Shown in pieces: positions 1-5,239 of a stretch of DNA of 5,239 bases. This DNA comes from Colimorpha sp045642445 (GTDB taxonomy: Bacteria > Bacteroidota > Bacteroidia > Bacteroidales > P3), in NCBI GenBank assembly GCA_045642445.1, contig JAZUIX010000113.1:1-5239 (forward strand), in the 5' to 3' direction. How positions within the stretch are numbered: position 1 is the first letter of the stretch; each line of letters begins with the position of its first letter. The notes under the pieces were generated by a model that had not been told where the DNA came from, searched no databases, and saw only the letters and a program-made list of their open reading frames with translations. Position numbers and translations under genes: made by a program.

Positions 1-109
1 TTGCTGAGCGGAACGAGGGAGTGTAGCGGGCTACATGACCGAGTGACAAACAGCAAGATGACCAAAAACGGCCAAAATCACAGAAAAGTATATTTTCAAA
101 ATATTTCAT
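1..109 (-). other. Left-edge minus-strand open frame / structured leader, function unknown
   Basis: Reading leftward from an ATG at 109-107, the minus strand stays open to the window edge for 36 codons. It begins MKYFENILF and ends with SLGHVARYTPSFRSA at the edge. It lies downstream of the leftward promoter-like element at 267-300. A 15-codon minus-strand frame (159-112, MTGMKNIKVGSINST) stops two bases before this ATG, which could suggest a translated leader. The DNA is also self-complementary: TTGCTG at 1-6 matches CAGCAA at 51-56, with a small hairpin inside at 22-35. The predicted peptide is rich in Cys, Ser and Arg and looks unlike a folded domain, so a structured RNA leader or an interspersed repeat is as likely as a protein. 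I have an unverified impression of having seen the ARYTPSFRSA stretch in other Bacteroidales sequences. Confidence 0.3.
22..35. repeat. Short perfect inverted repeat (TGTAGC-GG-GCTACA)
   Basis: TGTAGC at 22-27 and GCTACA at 30-35 are exact reverse complements, so RNA from either strand could form a 5-bp stem with a four-base loop. It sits roughly central within the larger TTGCTG (1-6) / CAGCAA (51-56) inverted pair, with mostly unpaired bases between the inner and outer arms. No T run follows on either strand, so it does not look like an intrinsic terminator. Its role is unknown. Confidence 0.45.
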
Positions 110-266
110 GTTTACGTTGAATTTATAGAACCCACCTTTATGTTTTTCATGCCCGTCATGATGTGTGGTGTGTGATATTCAAAATGTACCAACTTATTTT
201 TTAAACATTACTTAATCAGATGATAAAGTCGTACAAACATATTTGAATAAATTACTCAGTGTGATG
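110..266. other. AT-rich intergenic stretch, no gene supported
   Basis: No reading frame of convincing length or composition lies here on either strand. If the leftward promoter-like element at 267-300 is active, this stretch is its transcribed 5' leader. The only possible coding element is the 15-codon minus-strand frame at 159-112 (MTGMKNIKVGSINST), whose stop precedes the ATG at 109 by two bases. I see no tRNA, terminator or clear riboswitch. Confidence 0.4.
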
Positions 267-300
267 CAAAGATACGAAGTATAGAATGGTCGTCTCCAAA
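267..300 (-). promoter_or_regulatory. Leftward Bacteroidota-type promoter
   Basis: On the minus strand, TATCTTTG (274 to 267) matches the Bacteroidota sigma-ABfr -7 consensus TAnnTTTG exactly. TTTG (300 to 297) matches the -33 element. The 22-base spacer is at or slightly above the usual range for these promoters. Transcription would start near 262 and run leftward across the gene-free region, so the gene it serves is at or beyond the left edge. Confidence 0.5.
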
Positions 301-302
301 AG

Positions 303-351
303 AATCACTATTCACTAATCACAGCTTACTGTTCACAGTTCACAATTCACT
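303..351. repeat. Seven-copy tandem array of a degenerate 7-bp unit
   Basis: Seven consecutive heptamers occur in exact register: AATCACT, ATTCACT, AATCACA, GCTTACT, GTTCACA, GTTCACA and ATTCACT. The consensus is [A/G][A/T]TCAC[A/T], and only the fourth unit departs from the TCAC core. Units five and six are identical. The array fills the space between the leftward -33 element, which ends at 300, and the rightward promoter region. It could be a slipped-strand microsatellite or an array of protein-binding sites. The 7-bp period is not a whole helical turn, so neighbouring units face different sides of the DNA. Confidence 0.85.
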
Positions 352-384
352 TATTTTTAATTCTTACAATTCAAAAAAAGTTTG

Positions 385-392
385 TATCTTTG
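385..392 (+). promoter_or_regulatory. Rightward -7 promoter element for the three-gene operon
   Basis: TATCTTTG is an exact match to the Bacteroidota -7 consensus TAnnTTTG. The start of transcription would fall near 397-400, giving a leader of about 25 bases before the ATG at 425. No good TTTG/TTG -33 element is seen at the expected distance (roughly 359-366, sequence around TTAATTCTTAC). The promoter may therefore be weak or may depend on an activator. Confidence 0.6.
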
Positions 393-424
393 CACTTTGT
401 ACCATATAATAAAATAATATCAAT

Positions 425-1150
425 ATGTCTGATACCCTTGTAATTACGCCGACTTATAACGAAAAAGAGAACATTGAGGCCATTATTCGGAAGGTTTTTT
501 CGCTCGACAAAGAGTTTGATATGCTCATTGTGGAGGACAACTCGCCCGACGGCACCGCGGATATTGTCAAACGTCTGATGGAGGAGTTCCCCAACCGCCT
601 TTTCATCAAGGAACGCAAGGGTAAACTGGGCCTGGGCACCGCTTACCTGGACGGTTTCCGCTGGGGTTTGGAGCACGGCTACGACTATATGATTGAGATG
701 GATGCCGATTTTTCGCACAATCCCGACGATCTGCCCCGCATGTATGAGGCCTGTTCGACGGGCAAGGGCGATGTTGTTGTGGGTTCGCGCTATGTGGGTG
801 GCAAGATCAGCGTGGTGAACTGGCCCATGGGCCGTCTGATGATGTCGTACTACGCTTCGGTGTATGTGCGCACGGTGACCCGCATGAAGGTGATGGATGC
901 CACGGCAGGTTTCGTATGCTACAGCCGCAAGGTGCTGGAGAAGATGAAGTTTGACAAGGTGAAGTTTGTTGGCTACGCCTTCCAGATTGAGATGAAGTAT
1001 ACCGCCACCCGTCTGGGATTTAAGATCTACGAGGTGCCTATCGTGTTCACCGACCGTGTGTTGGGCACTTCGAAGATGAGTATGAAGATTTTCAAGGAGG
1101 CATTTTTCGGTGTCTTCAATCTGAGACTTCGCAATTGGAAAAATTATTGA
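425..1150 (+). CDS. Polyprenol-phosphate mannose synthase-like glycosyltransferase (GT2, DPM1 type)
   Basis: Expected to transfer a sugar, most likely mannose from GDP-mannose, to polyprenyl phosphate at the inner face of the cytoplasmic membrane, making a lipid-linked donor. The 241-residue length fits the short DPM1-type enzymes. The N-terminal nucleotide-binding motif is PTYNEKENI (9-17), followed by VEDNSPDGT (36-44). KGKLGLGTAYLDGF (65-78) and the metal-binding DAD in MDADFSHNP (92-100) follow. GSRYVGG (120-126), DATAGF (158-163) and the C-terminal RVLGTSKMS (211-219) are also typical of the family. No C-terminal membrane segments are visible, so this is the soluble or peripheral form. 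The ATG at 425 begins directly at the conserved N-terminus, behind a short A/T-rich leader. It is the first gene of a probable operon, 18 bp before the peptidase start. Sugar specificity (mannose or glucose) cannot be read from sequence. Confidence 0.9.
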   Translation: MSDTLVITPTYNEKENIEAIIRKVFSLDKEFDMLIVEDNSPDGTADIVKRLMEEFPNRLFIKERKGKLGLGTAYLDGFRWGLEHGYDYMIEMDADFSHNPDDLPRMYEACSTGKGDVVVGSRYVGGKISVVNWPMGRLMMSYYASVYVRTVTRMKVMDATAGFVCYSRKVLEKMKFDKVKFVGYAFQIEMKYTATRLGFKIYEVPIVFTDRVLGTSKMSMKIFKEAFFGVFNLRLRNWKNY

Positions 1151-1168
1151 TTATTGGAATATAGGATT

Positions 1169-3313
1169 ATGAGAAGACTGTTTCTTATCGCTTTGACGCT
1201 GGTTGTTGCGGCCAACGTTTTCGCTCAGGACAAAATGCTCAGTTCGAAGCAACTGATGACCCGCGGATTGTATCCCCAACAGAAGATGCGCTGCATGCAG
1301 TTTGTGGGGAGCAGCAACCAGATTGCCTATATACAGGACTCGGTGCTCTTTGTGGGGCAGCCAGGCAAGGCCAAACAATGCATCACCCTCGGCGGTTTGA
1401 ACAAACTGCTGGCGGCTGCAGGCATGGAGGGTGTGAGACGTATGCCCGACATGGAGTTTGTCAGCGATAAGGAGTTGCGTTTTGTGGCTGACGGCAAGAT
1501 TATGCTCTACAACACGGCCAAGAAGACCTTGGTGAGCCTGGCAACGGCACCCGAAGCGGATGCCGCCAACGTGGATTGGGAGGAGCACAGCGGCCAATTT
1601 GCCTATACGAAGGACAATAATCTGTACATCAGCAATAACGGAAAAATATTCTCCATCGAGGATCCCGATAAGGACATTATTATCGGCCAGACGGTACACC
1701 GCAATGAGTTCGGTATTGAGAAGGGCACTTTCTGGTCGCCGATGGGAAGCTATCTGGCTTTCTACCGCATGGATCAGTCGATGGTGACCGACTACCCGCT
1801 GGTCAACACCACGTCGCGCATCGCCCGCGAACAGCCTTTCAAATATCCTATGGCGGGCATGAAGAGCCATGAGGTGACGGTGGGCATATATGACGCGGCG
1901 AAGGGCACCGTTCTCTATTTGGACACCCGCAGGGACGCGACTGTGGCCGAGCGCGAGAACTATCTCACCAACCTCTGCTGGAGCCCCGAGGAGGATTATC
2001 TGTATATTGCAAAAATCAATCGCGGACAGAACCAGATGTGGTTGGAGCGCTACGATGTGACGGACGGTGAGTTCGACACGGTGCTTTTTGAAGAGAAGAA
2101 CGACCGCTATGTGGAGCCTTGCGATGCGATGATATTTGTTCCCAAACACAACGACCAGTTCCTGTGGTTCAGTATGCGCGACGGCTACAAGCATCTGTAC
2201 CTGTATAATACTGACGGCCAATTGCTCAAGCAGGTTACCAAGGGTCAGTACGAGGTGGAGAAGTTTGTGGGATTCGACGCCAAGGGCGAGAATATTTTCA
2301 TCCTTGCCAACAAAGAGAGCGCCACAGGTTGCGCTGCCTATAAGGTGAACCTGCAGAGCGGCGAGATGACCCTGCTCACTCCTGCCAAAGGCACCCACAA
2401 CGTGATTATGAACAGCAACGGCACCGCGTTGATTGATGTTTTCAACAGCGTTGAGAACCCCGGCACGGCACAGGTTTTGGATGCCAAAGGCAAGGTGCTG
2501 ACCACCCTCTACCAATCGGACAACCCCTTGGCCGAATATGCCATGCCCGGCATCGAGATGGGCAGCATCAAGGCAGCCGACGGTGTTACCGACCTTTATT
2601 ACCGCTTGATTACTCCTCCCAATATGGACAAAAGCAAGAAGTACCCGACGTTGGTGTATGTGTATGGAGGTCCTCACAGCCAATTGGTTACTGACACTTG
2701 GCTCGGAGGCGGAAATCTGTATTTCCTCTATTTGGCACAACAGGGCTATGTGGTGTTCACGGTAGACAATCGCGGCACCGACAACCGTGGCTTCGAGTTT
2801 GAAAGCTGCACCCACCGTCAGCTGGGCACCATAGAGTTGGCTGACCAGATGGAGGGTGTGAAATTCCTCCAATCGCTGCCATACGTCGACAAAGACCGCA
2901 TGGGTGTGGAAGGCTGGAGTTTCGGCGGTTTTATGACTATCACGATGAAGTTGGCCCATCCCGAAATCTTCAAGGTGGGATGCGCCGGCGGCCCTGTGAT
3001 TGATTGGAAATGGTACGAGGTGATGTACGGCGAACGCTATATGGACACCCCCGAGGAGAACCCCGAAGGATATAAGAACAACAGCCTCACAGGCAAGGCC
3101 AAGGACCTCGAAGGCCGTCTGCTGGTGATCCATGGTGCGGAAGACAACACGGTGGTGTGGCAGAACTCCATCGAGTTTATCGAAGCTTGCATCAAGGCGG
3201 GAAAACAAGTTGATTACTTTATTTATCCGCACCACGAACATAATGTGAGAGGCTACGACCGCATCCACCTTTATGAGAAGATGTTCGACTATTACGAGAC
3301 TTTCCTGAAATAG
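1169..3313 (+). CDS. Secreted S9 family prolyl di-/tripeptidyl peptidase, PtpA-like
   Basis: Exopeptidase expected to remove short peptides after proline from the N-termini of oligopeptides outside the cytoplasm. The 714-residue protein starts with a signal peptide (MRRLFLIALTLVVAANVFA, residues 1-19, then QDK). The absence of a lipobox Cys suggests a soluble periplasmic or exported protein, and no C-terminal sorting domain is seen. A DPPIV-type beta-propeller spans about 25-475 and the alpha/beta-hydrolase domain about 490-714. The predicted catalytic triad is Ser584 (GWSFGG), Asp659 (HGAED) and His691 (HHEHN), and the oxyanion-hole Tyr499 lies in YVYGGP. In place of the DPPIV glutamate motif YEEE it has HRNEFG, keeping Glu180, and it has Glu617 in WYEVMYGER. 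From memory, both match the amine-anchoring glutamates of Porphyromonas PtpA, so tripeptidyl activity is possible. The ATG at 1169 is chosen over an upstream in-frame TTG (1154) because it opens the signal peptide exactly. Confidence 0.92.
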   Translation: MRRLFLIALTLVVAANVFAQDKMLSSKQLMTRGLYPQQKMRCMQFVGSSNQIAYIQDSVLFVGQPGKAKQCITLGGLNKLLAAAGMEGVRRMPDMEFVSDKELRFVADGKIMLYNTAKKTLVSLATAPEADAANVDWEEHSGQFAYTKDNNLYISNNGKIFSIEDPDKDIIIGQTVHRNEFGIEKGTFWSPMGSYLAFYRMDQSMVTDYPLVNTTSRIAREQPFKYPMAGMKSHEVTVGIYDAAKGTVLYLDTRRDATVAERENYLTNLCWSPEEDYLYIAKINRGQNQMWLERYDVTDGEFDTVLFEEKNDRYVEPCDAMIFVPKHNDQFLWFSMRDGYKHLYLYNTDGQLLKQVTKGQYEVEKFVGFDAKGENIFILANKESATGCAAYKVNLQSGEMTLLTPAKGTHNVIMNSNGTALIDVFNSVENPGTAQVLDAKGKVLTTLYQSDNPLAEYAMPGIEMGSIKAADGVTDLYYRLITPPNMDKSKKYPTLVYVYGGPHSQLVTDTWLGGGNLYFLYLAQQGYVVFTVDNRGTDNRGFEFESCTHRQLGTIELADQMEGVKFLQSLPYVDKDRMGVEGWSFGGFMTITMKLAHPEIFKVGCAGGPVIDWKWYEVMYGERYMDTPEENPEGYKNNSLTGKAKDLEGRLLVIHGAEDNTVVWQNSIEFIEACIKAGKQVDYFIYPHHEHNVRGYDRIHLYEKMFDYYETFLK

Positions 3314-3343
3314 ACAATCAAGCACTAATCAATTTAGAACAAG

Positions 3344-3961
3344 ATGTTTACCGGAATCATAGAACTGACCGCCAAGGTCGTCAAGATAGAAAAAGAGAAC
3401 ACCAATTTCCACTTCACCCTTGAGGTGCCTTTTGGCGATGAGCTGGCCATTGATCAGAGCATGGCACACGACGGATGCTGCCTCACGGTGGTGAAGGTGG
3501 ACAAGGAGAAGAAGCAATATGTGGTGACCGCTATGGACGAAACCATGCTCAAGACCAACCTCTCCACCTGGCAGGTGGGAACAGAGGTCAACGTGGAGCG
3601 CTCCATGCGCATGGACGGACGTTTTGACGGCCATATCGTGCAAGGACATGTGGACCAAACCGCACGTTGCACCAAGGTTGTCGATGACCACGGCAGCTGG
3701 CGTTTCTACTTTGAATACGAATACAGCCAGGAGAAGAAGAATATCACCGTGCCCAAAGGCTCCATTTCAATCAATGGTGTGAGTCTGACGGTGGTGGACA
3801 GCGAGCCGGGAATGTTCTCCGTAGCCATTATCCCCTACACCTATCAGGTGACCAATTTCCACAATTTCAAACCGGGAACGATTGTCAATATCGAGTTCGA
3901 TGTCTTTGGCAAATATGTCCAACGACTCCTCGAGCAATATATGACGGCTCAAAAAGGTTGA
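3344..3961 (+). CDS. ribE: Riboflavin synthase (alpha chain)
   Basis: Catalyses the last step of riboflavin synthesis, dismutation of two 6,7-dimethyl-8-ribityllumazine molecules into riboflavin and a pyrimidine that is recycled. It is cytosolic and normally a homotrimer. The 205-residue length is usual. It shows the family's two related lumazine-binding barrels. The first opens with the hallmark MFTGIIE (1-7) and carries HDGCCLTVV (42-50). The second begins near HIVQGHVDQTA (97-107) and carries KGSISINGVSLTVV (138-151), with the C-terminal helix after FDVFGKYVQRLLEQY. The first barrel has HDG where many homologues have VNG, while the second keeps ING. It starts 30 bp after the peptidase stop and has no Shine-Dalgarno sequence, as is common in this phylum. 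No FMN riboswitch is seen in the short gap, so expression probably comes from the upstream operon promoter. Some authors call this gene ribC. Confidence 0.95.
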   Translation: MFTGIIELTAKVVKIEKENTNFHFTLEVPFGDELAIDQSMAHDGCCLTVVKVDKEKKQYVVTAMDETMLKTNLSTWQVGTEVNVERSMRMDGRFDGHIVQGHVDQTARCTKVVDDHGSWRFYFEYEYSQEKKNITVPKGSISINGVSLTVVDSEPGMFSVAIIPYTYQVTNFHNFKPGTIVNIEFDVFGKYVQRLLEQYMTAQKG

Positions 3962-3970
3962 TTCTCAACC
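3951..3970 (-). terminator. Intrinsic terminator overlapping both convergent stop codons
   Basis: On the minus strand GGTTGA (3970-3965), loop GAA (3964-3962) and TCAACC (3961-3956) form a perfect 6-bp hairpin followed at once by TTTTT (3955-3951). The TGA stop of the minus-strand gene lies in one arm, and the TGA stop of ribE lies in the complementary arm. The T run suits termination of the minus-strand transcript. On the plus strand the hairpin is followed by CCCTCTTC, so ribE termination here would be weaker. The stem is short, which limits confidence. Confidence 0.6.
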
Positions 3971-4771
3971 CCTCTTCAGACGTCGAAAATAGGGCAACAA
4001 AGCCAGCCACCCCAAGAAAGAGCCAAGAAAATTGGCTATCAAATCATTGATATCAAAACCTCGCCACGGCAGGATATACTGTACGAATTCGGTACAGATG
4101 CCTATAACCATTGCTACAAGCAATATGGGCTTTTTGCGACGATACAGTATGTCCAGCAGAAAGAACGGACACACCAAATACACCGAGGCGTGAAGGAGAT
4201 GGTCGAGACGTATTCCGAACACAAAATTGTTGAGCGGAATACCCACACCGTTCAAAGGTGCCCACATCAATATAGCCAGACAGACAAAATATACTATTGA
4301 CTCCCATTTTCTATTCTTGCTGCCAAACATTCGCCCGAGCATATTGAGCAACGAACGCCGTTTTGAGACAAAAAGAGACCTTCTGCGCCACTCGGGGCTA
4401 TCGGTGCTTAACATTGTGCCATCGGGACGCTCCAGAGCCGTCAAACGGGCCAAAACAGCATTTCTCTGCACATGCTCGCAACTAGAACAGTTGTCTCCCC
4501 GGAAAACATAATCCCCATTCTTGATTCGGAGAAGGCGGTGAATGATGAAATGATTGGCGTGAGTAAAAAGGTAAATCTCGCCAGGACGGAGTTTCTCCCC
4601 TTCGGCTATGGGCGCAAGATGAATCTTGTCGCCATTGCCGTTGATCATAGGCAACATGCTTCGACCGCCAAAAGCAATCCTGACTGAGACTCCATTCTTG
4701 AGACGTTCGCACATCTCTTGCAACAAAAAGTTGTCAGGACTATTGGGCAGAGTTATTTGGCGTGTTTCCAT
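3965..4771 (-). CDS. S24/S26 signal-peptidase-like domain fused to a VanZ-like membrane domain
   Basis: A 268-residue two-domain protein. Residues about 15-112 resemble the S26 fold: GGRSMLPMI (35-43) supplies a predicted nucleophile Ser38, IIHRLL (76-81) puts His78 where Lys occurs in ordinary type I enzymes, and RGDNC (91-95) matches the late GDN motif. A Ser/His pairing is known in SipW/Sec11-type signal peptidases. After a very basic linker (about 126-157), four hydrophobic segments (about 158-173, 191-208, 214-233 and 245-260) carry VanZ signatures: DHLLHASVY (190-198), EFVQ (228-231) and RGFDINDLIANFLG (237-250). There is no N-terminal membrane anchor or signal. Basic clusters before the first segment, between the second and third (RRKK) and at the C-terminus (RRLKR) place the N-domain in the cytoplasm. 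It follows the kinase gene by 9 bp, so co-transcription is likely. The substrate is unknown. Confidence 0.8.
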   Translation of the reverse strand: METRQITLPNSPDNFLLQEMCERLKNGVSVRIAFGGRSMLPMINGNGDKIHLAPIAEGEKLRPGEIYLFTHANHFIIHRLLRIKNGDYVFRGDNCSSCEHVQRNAVLARLTALERPDGTMLSTDSPEWRRRSLFVSKRRSLLNMLGRMFGSKNRKWESIVYFVCLAILMWAPLNGVGIPLNNFVFGIRLDHLLHASVYLVCPFFLLDILYRRKKPILLVAMVIGICTEFVQYILPWRGFDINDLIANFLGSFLGWLALLPYFRRLKRG

Positions 4772-4780
4772 AAGAATCTA

Positions 4781-5239
4781 TCATCCAAAAATAGCCTTAT
4801 ATGAAGTTTGCGCAGCATCGGCATCGGGCAGGCACTCCAGATGGAACACGGGCACAGCTGAGATAACATCCCCCAACATGGAAACAATAGAGTCGGCAAA
4901 CACGTCGTCCTGTGCCAAAGCAGGCGGACACGAAGGCTGTATTTGAGAAAAAGCCTCCACTATACCCAAACGACGAATCTTGTTATAAGGAGCCTGCGAA
5001 AGGCGCACCACCGCTGCCAAAGGAAAATGCTTTTGATGGTAGCAATGTGTCTTTCCGCTCCACGGAGATCCGTACACAACAGGAGTACCATCCTCAATAA
5101 CGAGAATCGGACTGTCATCATTCAGCAGATGAGCATCGGGAATATTCTTTAACCAAAGGCGGGTATGGGTGCTCTTACCCGTACCTGATTCGCCCAAAAA
5201 CAACACCGCGCGATTTTGATGAACTATCACGGAGGAATG
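4781..5239 (-). CDS. HprK-like P-loop kinase, N-terminus beyond the right edge
   Basis: The visible 152 C-terminal residues are open to the edge, and the strand-like residues HSSVIVHQNRAVLFL lead into the P-loop without a break. The internal GTG at 5230 is therefore unlikely to be the start. The Walker A motif is GESGTGKST (16-24 of the visible part), followed by HTRLW. LLNDDSPILVIEDG contains the likely Walker B acidic pair, and VVYGSPWSGK is a further motif I associate with HPr-kinase-related proteins. The C-terminal CLPDADAAQTSY is also typical of this type. True HPr kinase/phosphorylase acts on a serine of HPr in carbon regulation. This protein belongs instead to the broader group often misnamed PEP carboxykinase. 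Some relatives in lasso-peptide clusters, such as ThcoK, phosphorylate a precursor peptide. It is the upstream gene of a pair with the S26-VanZ fusion. Its substrate cannot be inferred from the sequence. Confidence 0.8.
   Translation of the reverse strand, partial: HSSVIVHQNRAVLFLGESGTGKSTHTRLWLKNIPDAHLLNDDSPILVIEDGTPVVYGSPWSGKTHCYHQKHFPLAAVVRLSQAPYNKIRRLGIVEAFSQIQPSCPPALAQDDVFADSIVSMLGDVISAVPVFHLECLPDADAAQTSYKAIFG

Noticed and set aside
90..104. Perfect AT-only palindrome ATATTTT-C-AAAATAT
   Set aside because: A one-base centre and pure A/T content in an AT-rich region make it likely by chance. It has no GC stem or T run to act as a terminator and no second copy as an operator.
1..120. Plus-strand frame open from the left edge to a TGA at 118-120, possibly a gene's 3' end
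   Set aside because: Its 39 residues show no family resemblance, and the same DNA has inverted repeats and an open frame on the other strand. The evidence is too weak to call a gene tail.
303..351. Possible CRISPR-like array
   Set aside because: The repeats are 7 bp, directly abutting and without spacers, so this is a simple tandem repeat.
371..718. 115-codon minus-strand frame overlapping the rightward promoter and the start of the glycosyltransferase
   Set aside because: It is a shadow of the glycosyltransferase and runs through promoter sequence. Its translation has no motifs.
1154..1168. Upstream TTG start for the peptidase adding five residues (MEYRI)
   Set aside because: It would place an extra polar peptide before a perfectly positioned Met-Arg-Arg signal peptide, so the ATG at 1169 is preferred.
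1151..3325. A 724-codon open frame on the minus strand covering the whole peptidase gene
   Set aside because: It is in exact codon register with the sense gene, so it stays open simply because the sense gene avoids TTA, CTA and TCA codons. Its translation is rich in His and Val with no recognisable motifs, whereas the plus strand encodes a complete S9 peptidase with signal peptide and triad.
3329..3691. 120-codon minus-strand frame over the 5' half of ribE
   Set aside because: It has the same in-register antisense effect as over the peptidase, and ribE itself is unmistakable.
5228..5230. GTG as the start of the HprK-like gene
   Set aside because: The frame is open to the window edge, and starting here would remove most of the strand before the P-loop and the whole N-terminal region expected of the family.

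Overview
The window looks like chromosomal DNA of a Bacteroidota species, probably order Bacteroidales (Prevotella/Porphyromonas-like). The evidence is perfect TAnnTTTG -7 promoter elements, start codons without clear Shine-Dalgarno sequences, a secreted S9 peptidase closely resembling Porphyromonas PtpA, and an HprK-like kinase of a type I associate with this phylum. The assignment rests on motif recognition, not on a database search.

Positions 1-424 are AT-rich and hold no established gene. The left edge carries a structured segment and a minus-strand reading frame that runs off the window. Two promoter-like elements face away from each other, at 267-300 on the minus strand and 385-392 on the plus strand. 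Their -7 boxes form an exact 11-bp inverted pair. Between them lies a seven-copy array of a 7-bp repeat (303-351).

Positions 425-3961 are a plus-strand run of three closely spaced genes, likely one operon. They encode a GT2 polyprenol-phosphate sugar synthase of the DPM1 type, an exported S9 prolyl peptidase, and riboflavin synthase (RibE). Gaps are 18 and 30 bp. The first two may be linked through envelope biology, one making a lipid-linked sugar donor and the other acting outside the cytoplasm. RibE is a housekeeping enzyme that seems to share only the transcript.

Positions 3965-5239 are a minus-strand pair converging on ribE with 3 bp between the stop codons. In transcription order they are an HprK-like P-loop kinase (its N-terminus lies beyond the right edge) and, 9 bp later, a protein fusing a signal-peptidase-like S24/S26 domain to a VanZ-like membrane domain. 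A hairpin containing both convergent stop codons, followed by a T run on the minus strand, looks like the terminator of this pair. HprK-like kinases and S24/S26-like proteins next to each other suggest a peptide-modification (RiPP-like) cassette continuing to the right. This is the most interesting part of the window, and its function is inferred only.
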